Of a DNA stretch of 64,000 bases, positions 33,461 through 45,440 are shown in pieces. This stretch comes from Anaspis maculata (lineage: Eukaryota; Arthropoda; Insecta; Coleoptera; Scraptiidae), in assembly GCA_949128115.1 (NCBI GenBank), contig OX421966.1, positions 64,539,416-64,603,415 on the forward strand, written 5' to 3'. How positions within the stretch are numbered: position 1 is the first letter of the stretch; every line of letters starts with the position of its first letter. A model generated the notes under the pieces. The model had not been told where the DNA came from and made no database searches. It saw nothing but the letters and a program-made list of their open reading frames with translations. Position numbers and translations under genes: made by a program.

Positions 33461-35854
33461 TAGTGCGGGCGCTAAGAGCCAAAATCGGGATGAACCTTGC
33501 AAATGGTGATGAAAGCATGGAATTCGGTACACGTACTCAGAATGAGCTCCTTTTTCAGATAAAAGGTGGAGCCACGCCAAATTTTTACCGGAAGGGGGCT
33601 CGGGGGGCTCCTGAAAGTTGAAGGTGCTAGGACTCCCACTAAACGGCTTATCAGGTCGTTTTGACAATCAAGAAGGAAACCTTTGAATATATTGTAAACA
33701 TTGACGGCGTTTATCGTATTGTCCCAGGAATTTTTCATTGTGAAAACAAAAAGTTCTTCGGCAGAACACACAAATTGGTTTTATTTTATTTTCACCTACA
33801 AAGAATAAATAAGGAGATGTGCAACACGTTGATTCCCACAAATTCGTATCCTCTGAATTCGTTTGTGGAGTCAAAATTTTGATGATGTATCTTCTTGAAG
33901 AGGGACATTCTAAAGAGAAAGCTATTTTCAACACCAAGTTCAAACAGAATTATTTCAATGTTCTGAATCGAAATTACTGAATTCCTTCCAGCAATGCATA
34001 CCCTGAACCCTTTTTTGGAAGTACCGCGTGCGATTGAACGTGGAATAAGTCCTGAAACACTATCAGAATTTTTCTTCTGTGATGCTACTATCCACTCTCG
34101 ACCGGGGCAATTAGGTTCCTACACAGCATGCGAGGAGTGTATACACGATGCAGGGTATTTTCTCGATTCAGTCAATTTTTTTGTGATTATTACATACAAC
34201 GCCCTTGATTATTAGACCTACAAGGATAATATTCACTTATCTAAATCCCACTGTCAATAGCAACGGAATAAAATTCATGTAAACAACAAAATCTGACAGC
34301 TGTCACTTCGGACTTCTTTTATGTTATAATCTTCAAAATATCACTCTTGCTCAAGATTTTCCCAGATAATTTTGGCCAGGCGTTTTCCTCGGGCTGATTG
34401 TCCCTGGATAAATGCCCTCCTCCTAGCACTCGCGATCGCCTGACCAAAATTATCGTGAAAATCTAAGCACTTGTGATATTACTGTTGATTATTACATACA
34501 ACGCCCTTGATTATTAGACCTACAAGGATAATATTCACTTATCTAAATCCCACTGTCAATAGCAACGGAATAAAATTCATGTAAACAACAAAATCTGACA
34601 GCTGTCACTTCGGACTTCTTTTATGTAATAATCTTCAAAATATCACTCGTGCTCGAGATTTTCCCAGATAATTTTGGCCAGGCGTTTCCCTCGGGCTGAT
34701 TGTCCCTGGATAAATGCCCTCCTCCTACGGAGTCGGGCATTTATCGCTACAATCAGCACTCGCGATCGCCTGACCAAAATTATCGTGAAAATCTAAGCAC
34801 TTGTGATATTACTGTTGATTATTACATACAACGCCTTCAATTATTAGATCTACAAGGATAATATTCACTTATCTAAATCCCACTGTCAATAGCAACCGAA
34901 TAAAACTCATGTAAACAACAAAATCTGACAGCTGTCACTTCAAACTTCTTTTATGTAATAATCTTCAAAATATCACTCGTGCTCGAGATTTTCCCAGATA
35001 ATTTTGGCCAGGCGTTTTCCTCGGGCTGATTGTCCCTGGATAAATGCCCTCCTCCTACGGAGTCGGGCATTTATCGCTACGATCAGCACTCGCGATCGCC
35101 TGACCAAAATTATCGTGAAAATCTAAGCACTTGTGATATTACTGTTGATTATAATTGTGTCATAATATTGAAATAACGTGTATACACTCCGCGCATGCTG
35201 TGTAGGAACCTAATTGCCCCGGTCGAGAGTGGATAGCAGCATCACAGAAGAAAAATTCTGATAGTGTTTCAGGACTTATTCCACGTTCAATCGCACGCGG
35301 TACTTCCAAAGAAGGGTTCAAGGTATGCATTGCTGGAAGGAAATCAGTAATTTCGATTCAGAACATTGAAAAAATTCTGTTTGAACTTAGTGTTGAGAAT
35401 AGCTTACTCTTTGGAATGCCCCTCTTCGAAAAGAAACACCATCAAAATTTTGACTCCACAAACGAATTCAGAGGATACGAATTTGTGGGAATCAACGTGT
35501 TGCACATCTCCTTATTAATTCTTTGTAGGTTTAAATAAAATAAAACCAATTCGTGTGTTCTGCCGAAGAACTTTTTTTTTTTCATCATGAAAAATTCCCG
35601 GGACAAGGCGATAAACGTCGTCAATTTTTACGATATATTCATGAGTTTCTTTTTTAATTGATGAAACGAACTGATAAGCGGTTTGGTGGGAGCCCTAGCA
35701 CCTTCAACTTTCAGGAGCCCCCCGAGCCCCTTTCCGGTGAAAATTCGGCGTGGCTCTACCTCTTGTCTAAGCGAGGTGCTCATTCTGAGTATGTGTACCG
35801 AGTTTCATGCTTTCATCACCATTTGCAAGGTTCATTCACCTAGTGCCCCCACTA
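33461..35854. mobile_element. 2.4-kb palindromic element with a tandem array at its centre
   Basis: Ends match as TAGTG-GGGC-CTA-G in inverted orientation, flanked by TAG on both sides (33458-33460, 35855-35857). Arms of about 700 bp are inverted copies through AACCTTGCAAATGGTGATGAAAGC, GGGGGGCTCCTGAAAGTTGAAGG, the AACACGTTGATTCCCACAAATTCG block and the CACGCGGTACTTCCA block. The centre (34185-35146) is a tandem array. ORFs shared by both arms (IITICKVH and similar) are the same sequence read twice and show no family motif. Non-autonomous; superfamily unassigned. Confidence 0.75.
34185..35146 (+). repeat. three tandem 302-330-bp units, each with a hairpin
   Basis: Units start GATTATTACATACAACGCC at 34185, 34487 and 34817. 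Units two and three are 330 bp; the first lacks 28 bp (beginning CGGAGTCGGGCATTTATCG). Each full unit contains a long hairpin, for example 34659-34791, with stem blocks ATAATTTTGG-CAGGCG, GATAAATGCCC and GCTGATTGT pairing with their complements. The 28-bp loss in unit one removes one side of the inner stem. Confidence 0.85.
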
Positions 35855-35907
35855 TAGCTGAAACTTGAGACTTCAGTGGCACTTTCATTTTGTTTATTCT
35901 AGTGGCC

Positions 35908-36292
35908 TAGCTGGCTCTCTGGTGGGTCTGAGAGTGCTGGCTGGTTCTTCGGCAGGTCTGGAAATGCTAGCTGGTTCTTCGATAGGTGTAAATGTGCTGG
36001 CTGGTTCTCCGACATGTCTGGAAAATCCGGCTGGTTTTTAGACAGGTGTAAATGTGCTAGCTAGTTCTTCGACAAGTCTGGAAATTCCGGCTGGTTCTTC
36101 GACAGGTGTAAATGTGCTGGCTGGTTCTTCGACAGGTGTGGAAGTGCTAGCTGGTTCTTCGACAGGTATGAAAGTGCCAGCTGGTTCTTCGACAGGTATG
36201 AAGGTGCCAGCCATGGATGTAGCAGATTCTTCGACAGGTGTAAAAGTGCTGGCTGGTTCTTCGACAGGTGTGGAAGTGCTGGCCAATTCTTA
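35908..36292 (-). repeat. 30-bp minisatellite, open on both strands
   Basis: About 13 units of a 30-bp motif containing GCTGGTTCTTCGACAGGTGT. Because 30 is a multiple of three, each strand gives a 10-residue repeat: PVEEPASTFT on the minus strand (36286-36038) and AGSSTGVKVL on the plus strand. One unit is interrupted by an insertion around CCATGGATGTAGC. Just upstream on the minus strand a different frame reads VEHVAEVIPALDPQVVAADV, so this could be the end of a repeat-containing protein, but no splice evidence links them. Confidence 0.7.
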
Positions 36293-36299
36293 AGGGCTT

Positions 36300-38599
36300 A
36301 ATTACATCCGCAGCGACAACTTGAGGATCGAGCGCAGGAATTACCTCCGCCACATGCTCCACTATGAACATAAACATTGATTATTTTTATACACTTTTGC
36401 CAAATCCTTGGCCAAATCAATTTGAATAATCAAATTATGAGATAAATAGCTCACCATTCACAACAGTGTAGGAAAACCATATTGTCTCAGCCCTCTCCAT
36501 AGGCAGGTATGCCATAGGCCCTCTCCTTGTACTCAGGACAAAATACCGGGAAAGTGTTGGTTACAAATAAAATGTTTCCGACATAGCTCCTGGTGGAAGT
36601 TGATTTAATTGTAGAAAATTCATATTTTCCAACCACTGATTTAGCAACCACGTGCATAAATAATGAAATTTTCACCAAAAAAAAAAAAAAAACAACTTTC
36701 AAACTGCTTTTCAACGAAAAGAGCGAAGAACACAAAGAATATTCAAGTTTTAACGGGCGCACCGCGAAAGACAGATGACAGATCTTGGAATTTTCGCCAG
36801 TACTGTCAAGATATGTCAAATAAGCGCCCTCTAACGGATATAGGGGCAAGCTTTTAGCACGGTCGGTAACCAAAAATTTAGTTCTGGTCAGCCCCATATG
36901 ACTTTCCTGTCTATTATAGTTTGTCTATGACGAAATTACACCTTACGCCGCAATAAGGCATTTCCATTGACGTCACACCAGTGTTGCCAGCTGTTCAGAA
37001 TCGCCCGCCAAATTTGAACCAAATAATTTTAGGGGGACAACTGAAGGACAGGGCGCTTATGGAGTTCCAGTTTTTGCATTATTTTCCTCGACTTGTTTCA
37101 ACCAGGATTCTAGTTTCCGAATTGGGGTCGACGCTGCAATTCCTCATCCTGTAGATTTTCCCATGTTCAGATTGCAAAAGGCCCCAATTTCGGGCACATA
37201 AGGTGCTTTACGAAACTAGAGAAGCTTAGCAAAAGATAATTCTATGCAAACATCATAACTGTATTACAGCAATCTAGTTACCCATTCTAATCGTTATCGG
37301 ACCACCTCCGTATATTTCTTCAAGTGTATTTCTTTCTTCCTCTTTTCCTTTTCTTGACACTTTGAGATACTCTCTGTGATTCTTCTTCCTTCCTAATGAG
37401 CCCAGCGTGTCGAGAAAAACTATGAATTTTTATTTTTTTCTCTCAAAAAAAAAGATTCAACCACTTCAACCAAACTTTCATGTTCATTCAGCCCTCTACA
37501 TCTCTAGTTATGCTTTCTTCATTGCTTTAACAAGCCTGGATGTTTGGATTTACAACAATTTTCTACTTCACTGAAGTTGATATATTCGCTTTGATGTAAG
37601 CATCACGTGAACCAGATGAAATTCTTACTGGATCGGTTCCGAATATCTTCTGATGACAAATCATAAGTACATCTGACTTGACAATCTTGATTTTCAGTCA
37701 ATAGCTTTATCGCGTCAAGACACATCATTTCTTCTTATAATCGAGATTTGAAGTGAAATTGTGGTCAACTTAGAAATTTCTTGATCGCTGAATTTTCTCA
37801 TCTTGAGATCGCCATCATAGGTCACAGTTTTTCCACAGCCATACTTTCTAAAATCAGAACGGCGCTTTGTGATAAATAATTTGTGAAAACATTTCAGTCA
37901 GCTTTTCCCTTATCGGCAGATTATAAATTGGCATGCATATTTTCTTTTTCCCAGATGTCTTTTAATCGCATTTCTTGGCACTTTGAGATACTTCCTGTGA
38001 TGTTCTCTCCTTCAGAAATTCACCAATTCAACTCCACCCTTAAGAATGGAATTACACACCTCACATTTATTAATCAACGTGATTGCATATCGAGTGTTGG
38101 ATGATTGAAAGGTTTATTTCCGCGGAAAGCAGACGTCAGAATTTTTAATTTGATTATCGTAGCTCATGCACAATTTTCCGCAAGAAAATTTCAAAGGAAA
38201 ACTTCGCGGTAATATCAAAGAGAAATTATGGCGCGCTTGATGAAAGGGTAATGGCGGTAATAATTATCAAGAGGGTTGTTGTGGTTGCCTCTGTTGAAAA
38301 TTATCGCCGAAGTTTTGAGACTATTATTAAATAGGTGTTGACGTATTTAAACACTCAAGAGGTCCAGACGCAACCTGCTTTTACGAACCGTTTCATCAAA
38401 AATCAACGATTCCCTTCATTGAAGAAATGAAGGGGCACCTTGTGTAAATCGAGTGCAACTTGTCTTAAGGATGGAGTTGAGTTGGTGAAAAAAGTCGTCG
38501 CGGAATCAATCGCTGTGGGCTCATTATTCTTTGAAAGAAATCTACCATTCAGGTCTTTTTGGAAAGCCACAAGCATGTACTTTGGTTTGAGCCCATTTA
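36300..38599. other. no firm gene; one unexplained minus-strand ORF
   Basis: A 136-codon ORF at 36897-36487 (minus) includes the passage PEYKERAYGIPAYGEG but also a poly-Phe stretch from a homopolymer, and I do not recognise it. A passage CTTTGAGATACT-CTGTGAT occurs at about 37361 and again at about 37980 in similar surroundings, a small direct repeat. Nothing else could be supported. Confidence 0.35.
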
Positions 38600-40795
38600 G
38601 GCCAGTCAAATTAGAACAAATTTTTCCGTTTGAGGGAAAAAACTGTTGGAGTTTTGGAAATTTGACAGTAATGTCCGATAAGGTGTACTGTTGAACATAC
38701 TAAAAGTCCCCAACTCTACTTATTGAGCTCGAGCCGCCATCTTGGAAAAATGGTCCTTCGATCCAGTTTTCTGCTCATATTCCGCTAATCATCAGAGATA
38801 TTCAATCAAGTTTAATAAAAAATCAAGGCTATAAAATTGTCTACAAAAATTGATTCATACCGATTTTTTCTCGTATCTGTTGAAATTAATTAAATTAAAT
38901 TAACAAAAAAAAATCAAAAAATTAGCGATTTTTTGCCTATGGCTAGAGATATTGTCTTCAAAATTTGTGAAGATGTTGGCAGTCTACATCAAAGCTAAAC
39001 GTGACAGTTGAGATAGAAAAAAAAATTGCGAAAATATTTTTTAATTTTTTTTTTAAATTAAGCAAAAATTTGGTTTTTGAGTTTTACATTTCCAACACGG
39101 CGGAGTAAAAGTTTCAATCGACATCAATCAGTTTTGATATTTACATATTGCGAGACAAGATTTCATCAGTATTGTGCCTTCACGAGCTTCTGGAATGCTC
39201 GATATGAGTTAAACTGAAAGAATAATAGCTAAGTCCAGAAAGTGTTGTCGATTGGTTCTGAAGGTAACATTTCAAAACAAAAGACATCAGCAAAGGATAT
39301 ACAGGAGGTCCAAAGGTTATTCAACTGTATATAAGCCCCATATTGATGTGCCTTGTCCAAAATAGTACAAAAGAATCAATCAAAATGTTAAAATCCACCC
39401 TGTATAACAAAAAGTAACGATACAAAATGGAAGTAGTAGATCATACCTTGTGCCAAAAATACAGCCTCCACATTTCTGGAAGAAAGAACCAAAATTGATT
39501 GATTTATTTGAAAGTTATTAGTCCTCAAACTTGACTTTACAAATTTCAGCCAGTCAAATGGGGAAAAGTAGAGAGAAGTAACTGTCGGGGTTTCAGAAAT
39601 TTGACAGGGATGTTCGCTAAGGTATACTAATAAACATACTAAAAGTCCCCGCCTTTACCTGTTGGGCTCGAGCCGCCATCTTGGAAAAATGGTAATAAAT
39701 TTGATCGAAGGACCATTTTTCCAAGATGGCGGCTCAAGCGCAATAAGTAAAGGCGGGATCTTTTAGTATGATTATAAGTATACCTTGGCGAACATTCCTG
39801 TCAAATTTCTGAAACTCCGACCGTTACTTCACTCTACTTTTCCCTATTTGACTGGCTGAAATTTGTGAAGTCAAGTTTGAGGACTAATAACTTTCAAATA
39901 AATCAAATAATATTGTTCTTTTTTTCAGCAATGTGAAAGCTGTATTTTTGGCACTAGGTATGATCTACTACTTCCATTTTGTATCGTTACTTTTTGTTAT
40001 ACAGGGTGGATTTTCACATTTTGATTAATTCTTTTGTACTATTTTGGATAGGGCACATCAATATGGGGCTTATATACAGTTGAATAACCTTTGAACCTCC
40101 TGTATATCTTTTGCTTATGTCTTTTGTTTTGAAATGTTACCTTCAGAACCAATCGACAACACTTTTTGGACTTAGCTATTATTCTTTCAGTTTAATTCAT
40201 ACCGAGCATTCCAGAAGCTCGTGAAGGCACAATACTGATGAAATCTTGTCTTGCAATATGTAAATATCAAAACTGATATATGTTCGATTGAAACCTTTAC
40301 TTCGCCCTGTTGGAAATGTAAAACTCGAAAACCAAATTTTTGCTTAATTTAAAAAAAAATAAAAAAATATTTTCGCAATTTTTTTTTCTATCTCAACTGT
40401 CACGTTTAGCTTTGATGTAGACTGCCAACATCTTCACAAATTTTGAAGACAATGTCTCTAGCCATAGGCAAAAATCGCTCATTTTTTGATTTTTTTTTGT
40501 TAATTTAATTTAATTAATTTCAACAGATTCGAGAAAAAAATCGGTATGTAACAATTTTTGTAGACATTTTTATAGCCTTGATTTTTTATTAAACTGAATT
40601 GAATATCTCTGATGATTAGCGGAATATAAACAGAAAACTGGATCGAAGGACCATTTTTCCAAGATGGCGGCTCGAGCTCAATAGGTAGAGTTGGGGACTT
40701 TTAGTATGTTTAACAGTACACCTTACCGGACATTACTGTCAAATTTCCAAAACTCCAACAGTTTTTTCCTTCCAGCTTTCCTTATTTGACTGGCC
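38600..40795. mobile_element. 2.2-kb palindromic element, TA target
   Basis: Ends read GGCCAGTCAAAT inwards on both sides with TA outside each (38598-38599, 40796-40797). The arms, about 950 bp each, are near-perfect inverted copies, including AAAAAACTGTTGGAGTTTTGG, GCCGCCATCTTGGAAAAATGG and a block with AATTAATTAAATTAAATTA. Each arm also carries an internal segment bounded by TATACAGG... and ...CCCTGTATA (left arm about 39297-39410). At the centre lies a 308-bp miniature with the same ends (39549-39856). No transposase seen. Confidence 0.8.
39549..39856. mobile_element. 308-bp miniature of the surrounding palindrome
   Basis: Begins GCCAGTCAAAT and ends with its complement, like the outer element. 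It carries diverged copies of the outer terminal module (ACATACTAAAAGTCCCC, GAGCCGCCATCTTGG) but not the rest of the arm. The terminal module of about 150 bp is therefore present four times in the 2.2 kb. Confidence 0.8.
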
Positions 40796-40797
40796 TA

Positions 40798-42125
40798 ATT
40801 GGCATTTTCAAAATCAAAAAAAAATAAACAAAATACTGTGATGGTACAAATCTACCCCTTTTAATTAATTGGCTTGTGATGATGAAGAAATTTATGCTTA
40901 CCCGTTTTTGATGACTTTTGCTTACACTGGGTGCTTCACTCTCTTTAGATCGACTACGCACACTCTACTTTACAGGTATGACCCCACGTTGTGTGTTAAC
41001 TCAATCAATTAGCCACCATCAATTTAACCTAATTAATGACACTGATCAATTGGGCGCCCCGAAATCCCCAAACTCCAGTTCGTTATAGAATAGTGGTACA
41101 AGCTTCAAGAAATGAATTAGTAATAATGGTAGCTGGCGTCGCCAGCAATATGGAAATTATGTCAGATTGCGAATAGATAATTGGAGGGCATAATTTATGA
41201 TGTATTCTTGGCTTAGATTTAGACTTAGGCTTAGACACTATAAAATCCGTCATTTGTAGTTCCATCGATTTCTCGACCGCGCCTCGCGTTTTGAATCAAA
41301 CATGCATTTTTTCACAACCCTTCGATTTACGTTCGCTCGGGATTTTAATAGATTAGCTTCTTTTGAAGATTGAATTAACTCAAACTTAAAACAGGCGGCC
41401 CAATCTTGTGAGTCACACGCCAGTTACTCTAAGCCCTTTTAGCAAGGAATTTCGTCTTGATAGCATAAAACAAAATGGGGTCTCGCAGCATTTTGGCTTG
41501 GTCCATTCGCTTCACGCCACTCAGGTCAATACCAATCTTGTGGTAAGCTGCACTGGGGACTTCCAAGCGTTGTCTGCATAGGGATGGATGAGTTGGCCAG
41601 CTCTTCAATAACCCTTCCAATCATCGAACTTTGGGCTTAAAATACCACACCATCAGATAGGTGATAATAATAAGGAATTTATGATTATCAATAACTAAAT
41701 TCGAGTGGCATTCCACCGGTCAGAGCAAATGTGTCTTGTTGATAAATAGATGAACAAACAGATACTTGTTGTATTACTGTTTATTCGCAATTAATGATCT
41801 ATGACATTTAACGTGTGTGCTAATCAAGGGTGCCCTTACCATAACCTAAAAGCAGCTTGTGTCACTGATTACTGATTGGCCGTCATATTATAACTCAGAT
41901 GCTGCAGCCTGGTGACGGGAGGCGAAAGCAACGTGTACGCTGGTTTTACAGAATAGAACTTGCACAACTGAACTACTGCTATCAATTAATAGATGGCGCG
42001 AGATGCATCAGCAACATGTACACTGGTTACACATAATAGAACACTACTAGAAGGTCAGCCTCGGGCTTAGGATGTTATCACGAGAGGTCGCACAAATCGG
42101 GAAAGAGCACCCGTCCTGGAAGAAA
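40798..42125. other. no gene seen
   Basis: ORFs at 41265-41083 and 41620-41429 on the minus strand are short and unrecognised. AT-rich, without supported repeats. Confidence 0.35.
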
Positions 42126-42367
42126 TTATTCGCCATCTAGCAGCAAACTGATGAAATAAAATATGGTGCGCTGCCCGGCTTTCACAAGCAATGAGGCTTG
42201 GTGCAGAATTAATTGGCTCCGCCCACGGCCCATTGTGGCGCATCGTAACTGCGGTCCATTGTCTGTTCTTAAGATCTTGGGAATTCCCATTCTTGAAAAT
42301 ACGGTTTTTATTTCTCGAATCACGTCCTTGCTCTTTGTCTGTCGAAGTAGGTATACTTCCGGGAATA

Positions 42368-42915
42368 GGCTACTTCGTTTGGGCAGGTGCGCATGCTTGA
42401 AGGCTCCAAATTTTGAAAACTTTCGTACACCTGTCAGTTGAATGGCAACGCTGCATGCTTTGTCTAGCCGCCTGACCAGTTACTGGTCCCTGGCTGTCAC
42501 TTTTACACATACCGTAAATGCATCTCTTCCTAGCTTCTTTGAACTTTTTTCTCGGTACAATCATTTTCAGCAAGTTGTGTTTTTTCGTCAAAACATGAGC
42601 AAACGAAATGTAGGTCAGGTAGAAACGAGAAGTGTGATCATAATTGTCACAAGTGACAGTTGGCGCCGATGTCTTGTTGTTTTGAACGCTGTTGCCATTT
42701 TCGTTGTTCCTGAACTTCCACAAATGATCATTGAATTCAATTTCAATGAAACATTTCCTTTGAATATAAAAAATGGTATCTAGCATTCAGCCAAATTATT
42801 TGTGGAATTTTAGGTCCACTAGAATATTTTTTAGTGTTAATTTTCAATATCGGTGTACGAAACTATGAAATTCGCGCCAGACATGCGCACTCAAAAAAAC
42901 CGAAACGAAGGGACC
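42368..42915. mobile_element. 548-bp inverted-repeat insertion in gypsy integrase, possibly P-like
   Basis: Ends share ACTTCGTTTGGG-TGCGCATGC and its imperfect complement, CCTTCGTTTCGG-TGCGCATG. It separates DYYSK from FPEVYLL of the integrase core. TA is present at both junctions, although the exact target duplication is unclear because the merged frame is off by one base. A minus-strand ORF inside has MIVPRKKF and RKRCIYGMCKSDS, which resembles the first Cys-x4-Cys of THAP domains in P-type transposases. The remainder of a THAP domain is not present. Confidence 0.5.
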
Positions 42916-43553
42916 TATTTCGAGTAGTAATCTACCAGTGCAATAAATGTTTTTTCACTTAAAATCGAAAAGGTCTGCGCCGACGGTCGTCCATGGAAGG
43001 TTGGGGATTTCCCTAGACAACAACGGTTCTGTTTCGGCATTCCGGTGCATCTGGCATTTTGTGCATTTTTGGACTTCCTCTTCAATTTTGCTCCTGATTC
43101 CAGGCCACCAGATGGTTTATTTGCATCGTAATTTGGATTTTACGATGCCCTGATGACCGACGTGCACTCTCTTCAACATTTCTTTTCTCAATTTAGGTGG
43201 AATTATTATTCTGTCATTATAGGTGAGTAGATTTCCGTGAACAGTGATGTTGTCTTTGTATGGGTAGTAACTTTGAGCTTCTCGTGGGCATTTATTCTTT
43301 TCTGGCCATCCATTTCTTACGTACTCCTTCAATATTAGTTCTCTGTCTTGTTCCGTTTCTATCTTCGTTCTTGTTCCTTCAAAAGTTCTTTCCGTTTCTT
43401 CAATGATGCTGTCAATGAAAACTTGACACATCTTTTCTTTCAGGATATTCTTGTCTACTTTTCCGATTTTCTGTGGTGCTCTTGATAGTGTATCGGGTGT
43501 GTAGAATTCCTTTCCGGGTACATGCTGGATGTTGTATGTGAATCAATATTATA

Positions 43554-44768
43554 CAGGGTGATTCACCACCAAATGGACATAGCTTGAGGGTAGGTCCAGT
43601 TTTTCCAGGCGAACCCGGATCTGGTTTTGAAATTTTTCTAACGCTGTTCGTTTCGAAGCTACAGGGTGATTCATGTATTTCGTAGAATTTTTTGACAAGC
43701 CATAACTTTAGAACAACCCAACAGATTGGTTTGAAATTTTGTGAGTTTATTCTTCTATTGATATCTGACACATCGCTTTATCAAAGAGCTCAAAATTTTC
43801 AGGGCCGGCCTTGAAAAAAAATTTCAAAGCTTTTTTCAAAGAAGGCATGCATATTATTCAAAATTCATTTCCATATTCAGAAACTACGTGAAACATGCTA
43901 TCAATATCGCAAAAAAAATTGCTTGGCACCATTAAGCTGTCAAAAGAAATTTGATAATTCTGATGATTTTTGAGGTTAAGATTTTTTGTAAATTAAGATT
44001 TTCTAATATTTACAAATGATTCATTATGGCCCCAAATTTCAGCCGTTTTGTCATGAAAATAAAAATGACATTTTTCTCGTTTTCTCAGTAGTAACAAAAA
44101 GTTCAGGCCGAATTTAAAAAAAAATATTGTTACGTCCTTCAGCTTCACTTCTATCCCAAATTGAGCTGAAATTGAGGAACGTATCAAAAAATTTTTGAAA
44201 ATTCTGATGAAATTTTTTGTCACTCCTGAGAAAACGAGGAAAATGTCATTTTCATTTATCTGACTAAACGGCTGAAATTCAGGGCAATAATAGATCACTT
44301 GCAAATATTTGATAATATCAATTTAGAAAAATCCTAACCTCAAAAATCATTGCAATTGTCAGAATTTTTTTGACAGCTCAATGGTGCCAAGCAATTTTTT
44401 TTGCGATATTATTAGCATGTTGGATGTAGTTTCCGGATTTGAAAATGAAATTCGAAAAATATGCATACAAGATGTCTTTTTGTGAAAAAAGCTTAGGAGT
44501 TTTTTTTACAAGGTCGGCCCTGGAAACTTCGAACAGTTTGATAGGGCGATGTATCAGATATCAATAGAAGAATCAACCCACAAAATTCCAATCCAATCCA
44601 TTCGGTCGTTCTGAAGATACGGCTTGTCAAAAAATTCGATAAAATACATTAATCACCTTGTAACTTCGAAACAAACAATGTTGGAAAAATTTCAAAGCCA
44701 GATCCTGGTTCGCCTGATAAAACTGGACCTACCCTTAGGCTATGTCCATTTGGTGGTGAATCACCCTG
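43554..44768. mobile_element. 1.2-kb palindromic element at TATA, with an inner pair
   Basis: Starts CAGGGTGATTCACCACC and ends with its complement; TATA flanks both sides (43550-43553, 44769-44772). A second pair of CAGGGTGATTCATG-like ends lies concentrically inside (43662 to about 44660). Arms of about 600 bp match through GGACATAGCTTGAGGGTAGG and the AATTTTTTGACAAGCC block. It sits between RNase H and integrase of the surrounding gypsy relic. Confidence 0.8.
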
Positions 44769-45440
44769 TATAGTCTCATGCGGAATCTTTTGAGTCCTTC
44801 TGTCAAATCAGTAATGGCCTTGGTTTTTAAAATTGTTACCAAAGGTTCATGATCTGTCAGAATTGTGAACTCTTTTCCGATTAAAAACTGAGAAAATCTT
44901 TCGCACGTCCATGTTATGGCCAAGGACTCTTTTACGATTTATGCTTACATTTCCTCCGTGGGAATTAGTGACCTTGAACAGTACATTGTTGGCTTCTATG
45001 ATTGGTCTTCCTGTTGTTGTTCTAGTACTCCTCCTAGTCCATAGGAAGAAGCATCAGCCAGGATCCGTGTTGGTTTGTTCGCATCGTACATTGCGATGGT
45101 TGGTGGCGTTGCGTTGTGAGTAATTTTTTCAATTGGTTGAATGACTTTTCATGTTCTGGAGTCCACATAAATACGTTGGTCTTTTTCAATAGTTAACGTA
45201 ATGGAAACGTTGATTTCTGCGAGATTCGGGATAAACTTTGCGATGTGATTAACCATTCCCAAAAACTGTCTGACGCATGTGATACTTCTTGGTGTCTCGA
45301 AATCGGTAATGGCGCTGATTGTCACTGGATCTATATTGATCTCTTCGTTTCCGATGATGTGGCCCAAAAATTTCAGTTGATGGAACCCAAATTGGCATAA
45401 GAAAAACACTATACTTATACAAACACGTTACAATTCGTAA

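Larger units (their letters stand above)
42126..45440 (-). pseudogene. Ty3/gypsy pol relic broken by two insertions
   Basis: Minus-strand order: RT thumb HQLKFLGHIIGNEEINIDP and VRQFLGMVNHIAKFIPNL (about 45385-45205); RNase H MAITWTCERFSQFLIGKEF and ILTDHEPLVTIL (about 44920-44830); then a palindromic insertion (43554-44768); integrase zinc module LKRVHVGHQGIVKSKLRC and CTKCQMHRNAE (about 43170-43020); start of the core VGADLFDFK and DYYSK (about 42975-42910); a second insertion (42368-42915); core continuation VYLLRQTKSKDVIREIKTVF (one motif, about 42355-42290) and MGIPKILRTDNGPQ (second catalytic Asp). Beyond 42200 similarity fades. No LTR could be placed. Confidence 0.8.

Noticed and set aside
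34659..34791. Hairpin considered as a microRNA precursor
   Set aside because: It lies in a multi-copy transposon array and is longer than usual precursors; without small-RNA data a microRNA call cannot be supported.
35442..35868. ORFs on the right arm of the 33.5-35.9 kb palindrome considered as genes
   Set aside because: They repeat the ORFs of the left arm because the arms are inverted copies; no protein family recognised.
42370..42786. 138-codon ORF considered as an intact transposase
   Set aside because: Only a short THAP-like stretch is visible; the rest is unrelated, and the insertion is too short for a functional gene.
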